Source of the DNA: Planctomycetota bacterium
Lineage (GTDB): Bacteria; Planctomycetota; PLA2
Direction: 5' to 3'
NCBI GenBank assembly: GCA_021776735.1
Contig: JAJFFH010000011.1
Location: 1-64,000, forward strand
Length of the DNA: 64,000 bases
The position numbers were made by a program, and so were the translations under genes. Positions 31,835-40,507 of this stretch are shown one piece after another; position 1 is the stretch's first letter; the number at the start of each line of letters is the position of its first letter. The notes under the pieces are model-generated. The model was not told where the DNA came from. It was given only the letters and a program-made list of their open reading frames with translations, and searched no databases.

Positions 31835-32803
31835 TCAGAACTCGGGTGTGCTTTCGCGCAGGGTCTCGAGAATGCGGAGGTACGACTCGTGTCGTGAACG
31901 GTCGATCTCGCCCTCTTCGAGTGCGGCCAGGACCGCGCAACCGGGTTCTCGTGCGTGCAGGCAGTCGTTGAAGCGGCAGGCGTCGGTGCGCGCAGCGATC
32001 TCGCGAAACCAGATGCCGACGTCCGCCAACTCCATGTTCCAAAGTCCGAACTCGCGGATGCCGGGGGTATCGACCAGATAACCGCCCCACGGCAGCCGCA
32101 GGAGGGACACGGTGGTGGTCGTGTGTGTACCCTTGCCGGTGCCTTCGTGCAGGCCGCCGGTGCGGAGCGTGAGCGTCGGGTCAAGCGCATTTGCCAGGGT
32201 CGACTTGCCTACGCCGCTCTGGCCCAGAAGAGACGTCGTCTTGTTGGCCAGGAACGCGCGGACCTCTTCGAGACCGGTCGCGTCCGTGGCGGACACCGGC
32301 AGGACCCGATAGCCGAGGTCACGATAGATCGCGCCCCACTGCTCCCAACTCCCCTCGGGGTCGAGATCGGTCTTGTTGATCACGATGCCCGGTTCCAGGC
32401 CGCGACTTTCAATGGCGACGAGAAACCGGTCGATGAGCGCGGGAACCGGAGCGGGGCGTGCGGCGGACGCGACGATCAGGACCGCATCGACGTTGGCGAC
32501 CAGAATCTGCTCACGCCGGGGCTGACTCGGATTCCGGCGGCTGATCGACGTGCGCCGCGGTTCCACCTTCGCGATCGCCGCGCCGTCGCCGCTGTACTCG
32601 ACTTCGACCTGATCGCCGACAACGACGGCCTTGCGGCGCTTCCCCGCCCCTCTTCGCAGCCTCTTGCGGATGACGCAAGCAACCTCCTCGCCGCACAGAT
32701 CGACGATGACGTGACTGCCCTCGTCGCGCAAGACGACACCGCGGGTCTCCGGCGGGCGATCGGACGAATCCACCGGAGGGCCACCACCCGGCTGATCGGT
32801 CAC
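31835..32803 (-). CDS. rsgA: ribosome small-subunit-dependent GTPase A
   Basis: RsgA (YjeQ) is a circularly permuted GTPase that checks late 30S maturation. The 322-residue protein has an N-terminal OB-fold (GEEVACVIRKRLRR, VVVGDQVEVEY), G4 NKTD in IVINKTDLDP (about 160), G5 SATDATG, G1 GQSGVGKSTLANAL (about 216), G3 DTPGIREFGL (about 260), and a zinc domain with C-R-F-N-D-C-L-H and a later Cys in EPGCAV. The GTG start overlaps the stop of the methyltransferase gene by 4 bases, giving translational coupling between two rRNA/ribosome factors. Confidence 0.93.
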   Translation of the reverse strand: MTDQPGGGPPVDSSDRPPETRGVVLRDEGSHVIVDLCGEEVACVIRKRLRRGAGKRRKAVVVGDQVEVEYSGDGAAIAKVEPRRTSISRRNPSQPRREQILVANVDAVLIVASAARPAPVPALIDRFLVAIESRGLEPGIVINKTDLDPEGSWEQWGAIYRDLGYRVLPVSATDATGLEEVRAFLANKTTSLLGQSGVGKSTLANALDPTLTLRTGGLHEGTGKGTHTTTTVSLLRLPWGGYLVDTPGIREFGLWNMELADVGIWFREIAARTDACRFNDCLHAREPGCAVLAALEEGEIDRSRHESYLRILETLRESTPEF

Positions 32804-33795
32804 GATGTTTTGGTCCCGGTCGCGGTACGCAGTTCGTACAACAAGATGCCCGCCGCAACCGCGACGTTGAGGCTGTCGAGGCCGCCCCTCCCCTGCGCCG
32901 GCAAAAGCGCCAACGGAACAGCAAGTCGCGCATCGGCAACCGCTCGCGTGGTCGCATCCAGACCGCGCGGCTCGTTGCCGACGGCAAGCACCCACTTCTC
33001 GCGCGCCACGGCCGAAGAGTCCGCGCGCGCGGCCAACCAGTCCTTGACCGGTTCCCCGGACGCATCGGCCACGGCAACCCGAACGCCGGACGCACGCAGT
33101 GTCGCCGCCCAGTCTCCATCCGCACGGGTCACATCGATCCGATACAGGGCTCCCGCACTCGCCCGAACGACCTTGGGATTGGTTGGATCCACGGTACCGG
33201 GCGTGGTGACGACCGCAACCGCCCCGAGTGCTGCGGCAGTCCGAATCAGGGTACCCAGATTGCCCGGATCGGCGACCTCGGCAGCGACCAGCGCGACCGC
33301 TCCGTCGGGCCACGTTTTCGGAGAAAACGCCACGCACGGATCCTCGGCCAACGCAAACGCACCGGCCGGACTACGCGTCTGCGAAAGCTGCTCGACATCC
33401 GCCCGAGTAAGGCCAACTGCAAAACAGGATGTGTGCGCCTCGTCCGCCATAGCGCCGCCAGGCGCAACGGCGGACCCCGATTCATCCGCCATAGCTCCAT
33501 CAGGAGCGACGGCGGACCCCGACCCCGAACCCGACCCCGAACCCGAACCCACAACCCGTGACCCAACGCCGGACCCGCCCCCTGCCCCCGGCCCCCCCGA
33601 CCCCACCATTGCGATGAGTCGCCGAGCTCGGGGAGTCCCCGCGGTCTCGTCGTCCCAGTAGAGCTCGCGGACACATCCGGCGCGCAGCGCCTCCTCGATG
33701 GCGTTGAACCCTTCGAGCAAGAGCAGGCCCTCGGCAGCACGGACTTTGGTCTGCCGCAGCGAGCGTAGGTACTTGAGACGGGCGCGGGACAACAC
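32800..33795 (-). CDS. SpoU/TrmH-family RNA 2'-O-methyltransferase with low-complexity linker
   Basis: The SPOUT domain shows VADPGNLGTLIRTAAALGA (motif 1, about 188), AVGNEPRGLD (motif 2, about 282) and LDSLNVAVAAGILLYEL (motif 3, about 308), all expected for the knotted S-adenosylmethionine site. RlmB-like enzymes methylate 23S rRNA. Between the N-terminal substrate-binding domain and the SPOUT domain lies a 60-residue Gly/Ser insert, with five to six GS dipeptides and a duplicated GSAVAP[D/G]GAMADE unit. The TTG start has no ribosome-binding sequence; rsgA follows with a 4-base overlap. Confidence 0.88.
   Translation of the reverse strand: MLSRARLKYLRSLRQTKVRAAEGLLLLEGFNAIEEALRAGCVRELYWDDETAGTPRARRLIAMVGSGGPGAGGGSGVGSRVVGSGSGSGSGSGSAVAPDGAMADESGSAVAPGGAMADEAHTSCFAVGLTRADVEQLSQTRSPAGAFALAEDPCVAFSPKTWPDGAVALVAAEVADPGNLGTLIRTAAALGAVAVVTTPGTVDPTNPKVVRASAGALYRIDVTRADGDWAATLRASGVRVAVADASGEPVKDWLAARADSSAVAREKWVLAVGNEPRGLDATTRAVADARLAVPLALLPAQGRGGLDSLNVAVAAGILLYELRTATGTKTS
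33448..33606 (-). repeat. short tandem and duplicated repeats in the methyltransferase linker
   Basis: A 27- to 30-bp unit (CCGCCATAGC...CAACGGCGGACCCCGA) occurs twice, followed by alternating GACCCC/GAACCC hexamers and a C-rich run. The array stays in frame and codes for the Gly/Ser linker. Confidence 0.75.
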
Positions 33796-33809
33796 GGGTG
33801 AACAGGCGG

Positions 33810-34517
33810 TCAGCGACCGAGGTACGCGAGGATGTCGGCCAACTGCGCGTCGGACAGCCGGTCAGTCGGGTAGTACGACATCGCACCGGGCTTGAACTTT
33901 CGTTTGGCGGTGTAGCCGCGCACGCGGCGTGCGATCTGCGCACGCTTTTTTTTGCCGAGCTTGATGGCGAACGAGACCGCGTCGTCGGCGTCGTTGTGGC
34001 AGCCGGCGCAGTAGCGCGAATACAGCTTCGAACCCTTCGTCTTGTCGCCCTTCGCGTACTCCTTGAGAAGCTTCGGCTTTTTTTGCACCTTGCGCGCCGG
34101 CAGCGACCCCGCCTTCTTGCTCTTGGGCACCATGGTCTTCAAATATGCCGTGAGGTCGGTGCGCTGCTTGAGGGACAGCCCCTTCTTGCGCTCCTGATAC
34201 TTCCGCGCGCAAAACTGCGCCGCCTCGCCGACATCCTTGTAGATCTTGACGTTACGCCATCCGGCGCGCAGCGCGGCCCCCCAAAGCGACGCCCCGGGCC
34301 CCAGGAACTTCGCCTTCTTGAGTTCCTGCGCGGGCTCCAGCAGGCTGTGGCAATTCGCACACGACGGCGAGAGGCCCTCCTGCGTATCCGCGAACACGAC
34401 CCGTCCCCGCTCCACGGTCGCCCGCGCGGAATCCGGCGCGGCAAACGTGGCGCCGTCGAGGGCGGCGCCGTAGAGCAGCAACAACAGGGTGAGAACGACA
34501 AGAACCAACGATCGCAT
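33810..34517 (-). CDS. exported dihaem cytochrome c
   Basis: A signal peptide (MRSLVLVVLTLLLLLYGAALDG) precedes two haem c-binding sites, CANCH (about 53) and CAGCH (about 167), in two class-I-like domains. Distal methionine candidates include the M in TMVPKSKK and in GAMSYYPTDRLSD. The C-terminal domain is basic and ends with the typical helix DAQLADILAYLGR. The 235-residue periplasmic protein transfers electrons, but its partner is not encoded here. ATG 34517 fits the signal peptide and lies 8 bases after TAAAAT. Confidence 0.9.
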   Translation of the reverse strand: MRSLVLVVLTLLLLLYGAALDGATFAAPDSARATVERGRVVFADTQEGLSPSCANCHSLLEPAQELKKAKFLGPGASLWGAALRAGWRNVKIYKDVGEAAQFCARKYQERKKGLSLKQRTDLTAYLKTMVPKSKKAGSLPARKVQKKPKLLKEYAKGDKTKGSKLYSRYCAGCHNDADDAVSFAIKLGKKKRAQIARRVRGYTAKRKFKPGAMSYYPTDRLSDAQLADILAYLGR

Positions 34518-34525
34518 CGCCGCCC

Positions 34526-34531
34526 ATTTTA
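34526..34531 (-). promoter_or_regulatory. -10-like TAAAAT, 8 bases before the start codon
   Basis: Good match in a GC-rich context; implies a leaderless transcript for the cytochrome gene. Confidence 0.5.
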
Positions 34532-34595
34532 CGCGGTCACGGCGCGAACGACGATTCACGGCAGGATTGCCGGGGAAACACCCATGAAAACAGCT

Positions 34596-35555
34596 TCACG
34601 ACGGCGATGCATTCAGAGCCACGAGAGCGTCCTCGAACCCGTGCGGCAGCGGGGCCTCGATCTGCATCGGTGCGCCCGAAACGGGATGCGTGAACGCGAT
34701 CGTGCGTGCATGCAGCACGAAGCTCTCCCAGCCGGGCAGGGGCAAACCGTCGCCGTACAGGTGGTCGCCGAGCAGCGGATGGCCCAGGTGCGCCGCGTGC
34801 ACGCGAATCTGATGCGTACGGCCGGTTTCGATGGCGACCGCAACGTGCGCGGCGTGCGCATAGCGCGTCACCATCGAGAACCGGCTGCGCGCGGACTTGC
34901 CGCGATCGACATCGACGCTCATCAGGATGCGCGAATCCGCGACTCCGGCAATCGGTGCATCGACGTCACGCGCGTCCCAGTCCGGCACGCCCAGCACGAG
35001 CGCGTCGTAGCGCTTGCGGACCTCGCCCTTGCGCTCGAGCATGAAGGAGAAAGCGCGCCGCACGACCTCGGTCCGCGCGACGAGCAGCACGCCGGACGTG
35101 TGCTGGTCCAGCCGGTGTGCGAGCCGCGGGAGTTCGGGCCAGTCCTCCTCGCGCGATCGTCGGTGCAACGCCTGCAGCAACGTCCCCTCCTGGTGTACGC
35201 CGACCGGATGAACGACGACGCCGGACTGCTTGTCGAGCGCGAGCAGACCGTCGTCCTCGTAGAGGATCCGCAACTCGGGTTCGGGCACCGGCGCTGCCGC
35301 GGCGGCACGGTCCCGAACGATTTCGACGGTCACCTCGTCGCCGACGCGAAGCCGCGTCGCCGGTTTGCGCCGCCTTCCGTTCAACGTGGCCTGCCCCGAC
35401 TCGATGAGTTCCCGCGCACCGGCACGCGACCGCCACGCAAGCTTGCTCTTCAAGAATCGGTCCAAACGCCACCCATGCTCCGGCTTGTCCACGCGAACGA
35501 CAATGCGTTCCAGCGGTTGCGACAGATCTCGGTTACGCCGGTACAGCCTGCTCAT
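34596..35555 (-). CDS. RluA/RluD-type pseudouridine synthase
   Basis: The 319-residue enzyme has an N-terminal S4 RNA-binding domain (RLDRFLKSKLAWRSRAGARELI) and the catalytic PSUS domain with LPRLAHRLDQHTSGVLLVA, in which the Asp of HRLD is the nucleophile. Motif II KRYDALVLG and the C-terminal ETGRTHQIRVHAAHLGHPLLGDHLYG are also present. RluA-family enzymes isomerise uridines in 23S rRNA or tRNA; the exact site is not deducible. Start ATG overlaps the stop of lptG (ATGA), so it is part of that operon. The stop codon falls in a near copy of the dispersed motif. Confidence 0.9.
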   Translation of the reverse strand: MSRLYRRNRDLSQPLERIVVRVDKPEHGWRLDRFLKSKLAWRSRAGARELIESGQATLNGRRRKPATRLRVGDEVTVEIVRDRAAAAAPVPEPELRILYEDDGLLALDKQSGVVVHPVGVHQEGTLLQALHRRSREEDWPELPRLAHRLDQHTSGVLLVARTEVVRRAFSFMLERKGEVRKRYDALVLGVPDWDARDVDAPIAGVADSRILMSVDVDRGKSARSRFSMVTRYAHAAHVAVAIETGRTHQIRVHAAHLGHPLLGDHLYGDGLPLPGWESFVLHARTIAFTHPVSGAPMQIEAPLPHGFEDALVALNASPS

Positions 35556-36640
35556 GTCGGCACGGCAGCGAGGCGCGCCGCGCCGATGGACACGACGAGC
35601 GCGAGCGGAAAATATGCGGCGACCATCGGGGGCACATCGCCGCGATCGCCCAGACTGGTCAGGAAGATGTCCAGCGAGTAGTAGGCCGCGGACAGACCGA
35701 ACGCGATCGCGCCGCCGACGAGGATGGAACGACCCGCCGCGAGCAGGATCGGGATGCCGCACAAGAGCAGCGCGAAGCCGCTGAACGGGCGCGCGATCTG
35801 CTTGTGCAGCGCCACGCGCAAGTGGCTGCGCTGCGGAAACTTGCGGGCGAGCTTGAGCAACTGCGAAAACGAGATTTCGGCGGTGCCCTTCTTGGTCGCG
35901 AGCGCCTCGACCTCGTCCGGCGCGACGCCGATGTCGATCCGCGCACCGGGCGGCAGCTTCCAGGCCACGGCATCGACGCCGGCCGGCTGGACCGTGCCAC
36001 CCTCGGGGGCGGTCCATCTTGAACCGTCCGGCAGCAGGATCGGACAATAGGTGCTTTGAAAGCCGGCGTCGGTCCACGGACGCTGGATCACGGCGTCGCG
36101 CAGCGAGCCGTCGCCGAACCGAAACGAGCCGACGCTCGTGACCGTGCCCAGTCCGTCACGCAGGTGGTCCATGTTTTCGACACCCGTCGTGCGGTCGCCG
36201 GAGAAGAACCGCTTGATCGCCATCTGTTCGCGGCCCAGGCTCGGCACGACGAATTCCTGGAAGCCGAGGTGAAACACGGACACGAACGCGCCGCAAATGA
36301 ACAGCGGAAAAAAGAGACGCCGGGACGAGACGCCCGCGGCAAGCACGGGCAGCACTTCGTTGTCGCGCAGCATCTGTGTCACGGTGAACAGTGCGCTCGC
36401 CACCGTGACGAACGGCAAGACCTCCTTGATCACGAACGGCATGTACGCCGCATAAAAACGCAGGACGAGCATCGGCGTGGACAGCCCCTCGGCGAACGTG
36501 TCCTCAACCTTGCCGTCGTCGAGGAAGTGCCCGATGCGGCTGAAGAAATCCATGATCGCCGCGCCGATCGTGAACAGCACCAGCGCCGCGACAAACGTCC
36601 GGATGTACGCAAACACGACGTACCGATCGAGAACCCGCAT
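35552..36640 (-). CDS. lptG: LPS export ABC transporter permease, LptG-like
   Basis: The 362-residue YjgP/YjgQ-family permease has six hydrophobic helices in two sets of three (about 9-30, 60-82, 103-124 and 292-312, 318-336, 339-358). They flank a large periplasmic beta-jellyroll region (residues about 130-280), as in LptF and LptG. These proteins form the inner-membrane channel that moves LPS toward LptC and LptA. It is followed without gap by the pseudouridine synthase and preceded 4 bases away by lptF. LptB, LptA and LptC are not in the window. Confidence 0.85.
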   Translation of the reverse strand: MRVLDRYVVFAYIRTFVAALVLFTIGAAIMDFFSRIGHFLDDGKVEDTFAEGLSTPMLVLRFYAAYMPFVIKEVLPFVTVASALFTVTQMLRDNEVLPVLAAGVSSRRLFFPLFICGAFVSVFHLGFQEFVVPSLGREQMAIKRFFSGDRTTGVENMDHLRDGLGTVTSVGSFRFGDGSLRDAVIQRPWTDAGFQSTYCPILLPDGSRWTAPEGGTVQPAGVDAVAWKLPPGARIDIGVAPDEVEALATKKGTAEISFSQLLKLARKFPQRSHLRVALHKQIARPFSGFALLLCGIPILLAAGRSILVGGAIAFGLSAAYYSLDIFLTSLGDRGDVPPMVAAYFPLALVVSIGAARLAAVPT

Positions 36641-36644
36641 CCCG

Positions 36645-37736
36645 CTACCGCCTCCCGGCCCTTCGCAACAAGGCGAGCCCCACGACCAGGAGCAGAACGT
36701 TGCCGGTCCACAGGGCCGGAAAAGCAGGCAGGGTGCCGCGCCGGCCGACGTTCGCCGCCAGCAACACGAGCGGGAAGTACACGATCAAGACGGGCCCGAT
36801 GCCGAACAGGAGCGCACCGACGCGCCCCCCGCGCGCCGAAAGCAGGCCGAGCGGGATGCCGATCAGCGCAAAGAAAAACACCGCGGCCGACAACGCCGTC
36901 CGTCGCGCGAGTTCCTCAAGGGCGTCGAGGCTGTTGAGCCGCGTCCCGGGTGCCCGGGCGATGCCCCGGCGCGCGACGTACGCCAACTCGCTGGCCTGTA
37001 AACCGGTTCGCTTGCGCCGCATCGTGGAGTCGCCGACGATGTCTCCGAGCGACCGCTCCACCTCGGCGCGCCCGAGCCGGATCGAGACCTCCCCGTGCTT
37101 CGTCTTGCGCCCGAGCACCTCCTGCGCATTCTCGAGCGCGATCACCACGCGGTCGTCGTCCGTGACCGAAATCGATCCGCGCTCCGCACGCCAGAGAATC
37201 GGCGCGCCGTCCGCTCGATGCCACTCGAGGCACAGGTCCTTGAACTCGCTGCCATGAAACGACTGAAACGAAATGCGGCCACGCCCGAAGTCCAGGTCGC
37301 ACAGTCCGGAACGAAACGCGGTCTGGAGCTGGTGGATAATGTCGCGCCGCGCCTGCCGCAGCTTCCCCGCCGCAAAGGGCGCGGCGAGATCCGTCAAGCC
37401 AAAGCCAAGGACGGCGATGATCGCGGCCCATGCGAGCACCGGGCGGGCAAAGACGCCGATCGGAATCCCGGCCGCCGCCAGCGCGGTGACCTCGCCGTCC
37501 TGGGCCATCCGCGAGAAGGTCATGACCACGCCCGTCAGCACCGCAAGCGGCAATGTGAACTGCAGCGCCATCGGAAAAAAAAGCGGGAACACGTCCACCA
37601 AAAAGCCCAGCCCTATCCCTGGCGTACGCTTCAGGAACGTGATGCAGAGCATGAAGAACGCAACGCCCGTCGTCGCGGTCAAGGCGCCGAGGAAATTGCG
37701 CACCACCTCGAACAGAACGCTCCGCGCGATCAGCAT
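36645..37736 (-). CDS. lptF: LPS export ABC transporter permease, LptF-like
   Basis: The N-terminal signature MLIARSVLFEVVRNFLGALTATTGVAFFML is that of YjgP/YjgQ permeases. Three helices precede and three follow a periplasmic domain (residues about 115-275), and the second helix block ends with GLLSARGGRVGALLFGIGPVL. Length 363 aa is normal. Start ATG lies 13 bases after a TATACA hexamer on the minus strand. Together with the adjacent lptG it forms the heterodimeric channel of the Lpt machine; a double-kinase-fold protein related to LPS kinases diverges from the same promoter region. Confidence 0.87.
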   Translation of the reverse strand: MLIARSVLFEVVRNFLGALTATTGVAFFMLCITFLKRTPGIGLGFLVDVFPLFFPMALQFTLPLAVLTGVVMTFSRMAQDGEVTALAAAGIPIGVFARPVLAWAAIIAVLGFGLTDLAAPFAAGKLRQARRDIIHQLQTAFRSGLCDLDFGRGRISFQSFHGSEFKDLCLEWHRADGAPILWRAERGSISVTDDDRVVIALENAQEVLGRKTKHGEVSIRLGRAEVERSLGDIVGDSTMRRKRTGLQASELAYVARRGIARAPGTRLNSLDALEELARRTALSAAVFFFALIGIPLGLLSARGGRVGALLFGIGPVLIVYFPLVLLAANVGRRGTLPAFPALWTGNVLLLVVGLALLRRAGRR

Positions 37737-37749
37737 GTCCGGCGCGGAG

Positions 37750-37757
37750 TGTATAGT
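37750..37757. promoter_or_regulatory. overlapping divergent -10 hexamers for lptF and the kinase-like gene
   Basis: TATACA on the minus strand (37750-37755) faces lptF; TATAGT on the plus strand (37752-37757) faces the kinase-like gene. No convincing -35 elements. Confidence 0.35.
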
Positions 37758-37793
37758 GCGAGAGATACCGTGCAAACAGCAGGATACGTTCGA

Positions 37794-39380
37794 GTGACAT
37801 CGCCGGAGTTCCGGGGAGATCGGGAACGCCCCGAATCCTGGCTTGAGAACGCGGGAGAAACCCTGCGTGAACTCCGTGGACGGCGGGTCTTCCGCACGCG
37901 AATCGGCGACCAGCCGTGCGTGGTCAAGCTCTATCAGCCACGACGGCTGCGCCGTTGGGTCCGCCGCTACGCCGAAACGGAGGCCGAAAGAGCCCTCGCG
38001 ACACGAATCCGGGGTGTGCCCGTCGTCGAACCGCTCGCCCACGCCGCGCTTCGCGACGGACGCCAGATACTCGTGTTGCGCGATGAGGTCGGCGCACGCT
38101 CGCTCCAGGACGTCATCCTCGACCGGGAGCGTTCCGATTCGGAGTCTTCCGACTCGGGAGAGCCGGCTGCTGGCAGTTTCAAGGGGGGGCGGGGGCGCCG
38201 CGAGCTCGCGCGCGCCGTTGGTCGGCTGATCGCGACCCTGCTCAACGCCGGCATCCGGTGGGACGACGCCCACGCAGGTAATGTTCTCGTGCGTCCGGAC
38301 GGCTCCGTCCTCATTGCGGATGCCTGGAACCTGCGGCCGGGCGACTACTTGTCTGCGGACGAGCGCGCCCGGGTTGTGGCCCAGTTCGCTCCGTTTTTCC
38401 TGACCCACGGCAAGCTCTCGGACCTCTTGATGTTTTGGGGCGAGTACGGCCGCGTATCGAGCTTTTTGCCCGAGGATCTCGAGGCCCACCGAGCCCGGGT
38501 CATGCACTTTGTCCCGGCCGCATTCCGCAAGCTCGCGGGTTCGCGGGCCCGGCGGGCTCGTCGCGCCGGGCGGCCGATTCAGCTCGGCCGATTCACCGGC
38601 TTTGCCACCAATGAGTTGGGTGACGCCGCGCTCGAACAGATCGTCGCCATGGCGACCGACCTGCGCGAGGGGCCCCATGTGCTCAAACGCAGCCCGACGG
38701 CGTGGACCCTCGCCGTCAATGACGACTGGGTGGCCAAGGTTTTCTTGCCCAAAAAGATCACGCGGCCGCTGCGTGACTTCGTGAAGGGCACCCGCGCGGA
38801 GCGCGCGATGGAGGCCGCGCAGGCACTCGAGCACCGCGGCCTCAAGACCCCCGAAGTGGTGGCCGTCTTGCGCGATGGGATCCTGCCGACGCGTTCGATC
38901 CTGGTCATGCGCCGGGAACGAACGGCCCAGCCGTTTCCGCATGTGCTCGAGTCGCTGAGCCCGAGTGCTGCCCGCACGGCGGCAGCCCGACTCGGTCGCA
39001 CCTTGCGGAGAATGCACGACTGGGGCCTGCGCCATCGCGACCTGAAGCACGACAACATCCTGGCCGACCGCGATGGCACCGGGTTTCGATTTCTCGACCT
39101 CGACGGCATCCGGCAGACGCGGTGCGGTCACCTCGACTGGGAGCGTCGCGCACGCGACCTCGGCCACCTCTCGGGTTCACTGCTCGACCGCAATGCCGTC
39201 CCCACCGGACTCCGCCTGCGGCTCCTCGACGCGTACCTCGGCACCCATCCGCCGGCGGGCTGGGAGCCGGGCGAGTTCGCGCGCAAGGTGAACGATGTCG
39301 CCCGCGGCGTCGAATCGCGCAAACGGGAGAGTGTCACCTCGGCGCAGGTCGCGCCGCCGCAGGTCCCGCCGCCGCAGTAG
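37794..39380 (+). CDS. double WaaP/Kdo-kinase-like domain protein
   Basis: Two kinase-fold halves are visible. The first (residues about 35-215) has VVKLYQPRRL for the ATP lysine and GIRWDDAHAGNVLVRPDGSVLIADA for the catalytic loop and metal Asp. The second (about 300-500) has DWVAKVFLPKKITRPLRDF, the alpha-C-like HRGLKTPEVVAVL, HRDLKHDNILADRDGTGF and LDLDGIRQTRCG. The pattern fits the 3-deoxy-manno-octulosonic acid/RIO kinase clan that phosphorylates LPS core sugars, and the divergent position next to lptFG supports an envelope role. GTG 37794 is preceded by AGGA; GTG 37770 is an alternative. Confidence 0.78.
   Translation: MTSPEFRGDRERPESWLENAGETLRELRGRRVFRTRIGDQPCVVKLYQPRRLRRWVRRYAETEAERALATRIRGVPVVEPLAHAALRDGRQILVLRDEVGARSLQDVILDRERSDSESSDSGEPAAGSFKGGRGRRELARAVGRLIATLLNAGIRWDDAHAGNVLVRPDGSVLIADAWNLRPGDYLSADERARVVAQFAPFFLTHGKLSDLLMFWGEYGRVSSFLPEDLEAHRARVMHFVPAAFRKLAGSRARRARRAGRPIQLGRFTGFATNELGDAALEQIVAMATDLREGPHVLKRSPTAWTLAVNDDWVAKVFLPKKITRPLRDFVKGTRAERAMEAAQALEHRGLKTPEVVAVLRDGILPTRSILVMRRERTAQPFPHVLESLSPSAARTAAARLGRTLRRMHDWGLRHRDLKHDNILADRDGTGFRFLDLDGIRQTRCGHLDWERRARDLGHLSGSLLDRNAVPTGLRLRLLDAYLGTHPPAGWEPGEFARKVNDVARGVESRKRESVTSAQVAPPQVPPPQ
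38183..38195 (-). repeat. C5GC7 dispersed C-tract motif (minus strand)
   Basis: In the kinase-like gene, coding strand G-rich, in a Gly/Arg linker between the N-lobe and the catalytic loop of the first kinase half. Confidence 0.6.
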
Positions 39381-39399
39381 GCTGCACCGGCGTATGGAG

Positions 39400-39405
39400 T
39401 AGGCT
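39400..39405 (+). promoter_or_regulatory. -10-like TAGGCT, 7 bases before the start codon
   Basis: Candidate leaderless promoter of the arginase gene, starting 20 bases after the kinase-like gene's stop codon. Confidence 0.35.
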
Positions 39406-39412
39406 GAGGCTC

Positions 39413-40414
39413 ATGGACGGCGATACCGAGTCTCCCTCCCCCGCGACCCCCGCCCCCCCCTCCCCCGCGACCCCCTCCCCCCATTCTTCATCGCCCTCCG
39501 CGACAAAGCGCACGGTAGGGCTGCTAGGCGTGCCGCTCGATCTCGGCGCCGGACGACGCGGGACCGACATGGGGCCGTCGGCCATACGACTCGCAGGAGT
39601 CACGAACCGGCTCGAGGCGCTCGGGGTTACCGTCGATGATCTCGGATACGTGGCGGTGGCGTCGCCGGAGACACGGACGCCCGGAAACGAGCGGCTGCGG
39701 TTCGGTCGCGAGATCCTGCGCACGAGTCTGCGCCTGCGCGACCGCGTGCGCCAGTCGATTCGGAGCGGCGCGATCCCCCTTGTCCTGGGCGGCGACCATT
39801 CCGTCGCTATGGGCACGATCGCGGGGACCGCGGCGCATCTCGCCGACAGCGGCCAGTCGCTCGGCGTGCTCTGGATCGATGCGCACGCCGACTTGAACAC
39901 GCCCGAGTCGTCGCCGTCGGGCAACGTGCACGGCATGCCGCTCGCCGTCCTGCTCGGACGCGGCGATCCCCTGCTGCTTCAAATCGGCGGCGGAGCGCCT
40001 GTTCTTTCGCCCGAGCACGTCGCCATCGTCGGGCTACGCGACGTCGATGCCGGCGAGGCAAGACGTATCCGCAACCTCGGCGTGCACGTCTGGACGATGA
40101 AGGAAATCGACGAGCGCGGCATGAGCACCTGCATCCGCGAGGCACTGGCCATCGCAACCAACGACACCGGCGGCCTGCACCTCTCGTTCGACATGGACTC
40201 GCTCGATCCCGAAACCGCGCCCGGAGTCGGCACCCCCGTTCCCGGCGGCCTGACCTACCGCGAAGCGCACCTCGCGTGCGAGCTGATCGCGGAATCCAAC
40301 GCGTTGCTATCGATGGAGTTCGTCGAGGTGAACCCGATCCTCGACGACCGCAACCGCACGGGTCAGTTGGCGGTGGAGCTCATCATGAGCACCTTGGGCA
40401 AGACCATTGTGTGA
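39413..40414 (+). CDS. rocF: arginase / agmatinase (ureohydrolase) family
   Basis: Binuclear manganese enzyme. GGDHSVAMGTIAG, DAHADLNTPESSPSGNVHGMPL and SFDMDSLDPETAPGVGTPVPGGLTYREA contain all the metal-binding His and Asp residues, and the SSPSGN loop is typical of arginase rather than agmatinase. The enzyme would hydrolyse arginine to ornithine and urea in the cytoplasm. The 333-residue protein has a 32-residue Ser/Pro/Ala-rich N-terminal extension encoded by C-tract repeats; without it, length matches the family. Gene name is by family only. Confidence 0.88.
   Translation: MDGDTESPSPATPAPPSPATPSPHSSSPSATKRTVGLLGVPLDLGAGRRGTDMGPSAIRLAGVTNRLEALGVTVDDLGYVAVASPETRTPGNERLRFGREILRTSLRLRDRVRQSIRSGAIPLVLGGDHSVAMGTIAGTAAHLADSGQSLGVLWIDAHADLNTPESSPSGNVHGMPLAVLLGRGDPLLLQIGGGAPVLSPEHVAIVGLRDVDAGEARRIRNLGVHVWTMKEIDERGMSTCIREALAIATNDTGGLHLSFDMDSLDPETAPGVGTPVPGGLTYREAHLACELIAESNALLSMEFVEVNPILDDRNRTGQLAVELIMSTLGKTIV
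39447..39460 (+). repeat. C5GC8 dispersed C-tract motif
   Basis: In the arginase N-terminal extension, within a longer CCCTCCCCCGCGACC-like repeated run. Confidence 0.6.
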
Positions 40415-40434
40415 GCGTCGGCGCACTGCGAAAC

Positions 40435-40451
40435 TCCGCTTCGCGGATTTT
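40435..40451 (+). terminator. terminator hairpin after the arginase gene
   Basis: TCCGC-TTC-GCGGA followed by TTTT. A second hairpin, GCAGAAT...ATTCTGC at 40484-40508, may serve the convergent FHA gene. Confidence 0.45.
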
Positions 40452-40507
40452 CGTTAGAGGCGGCCTGCGGCCGGCTGAACCAAGCAGAATCGGCGTAGCC
40501 AATTCTG

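Noticed and set aside
36900..39167. Long minus-strand frame extending lptF upstream to 39167
   Set aside because: The extra 480 codons are antisense to the kinase-like gene and resemble no family. The permease N-terminal signature begins at 37736.
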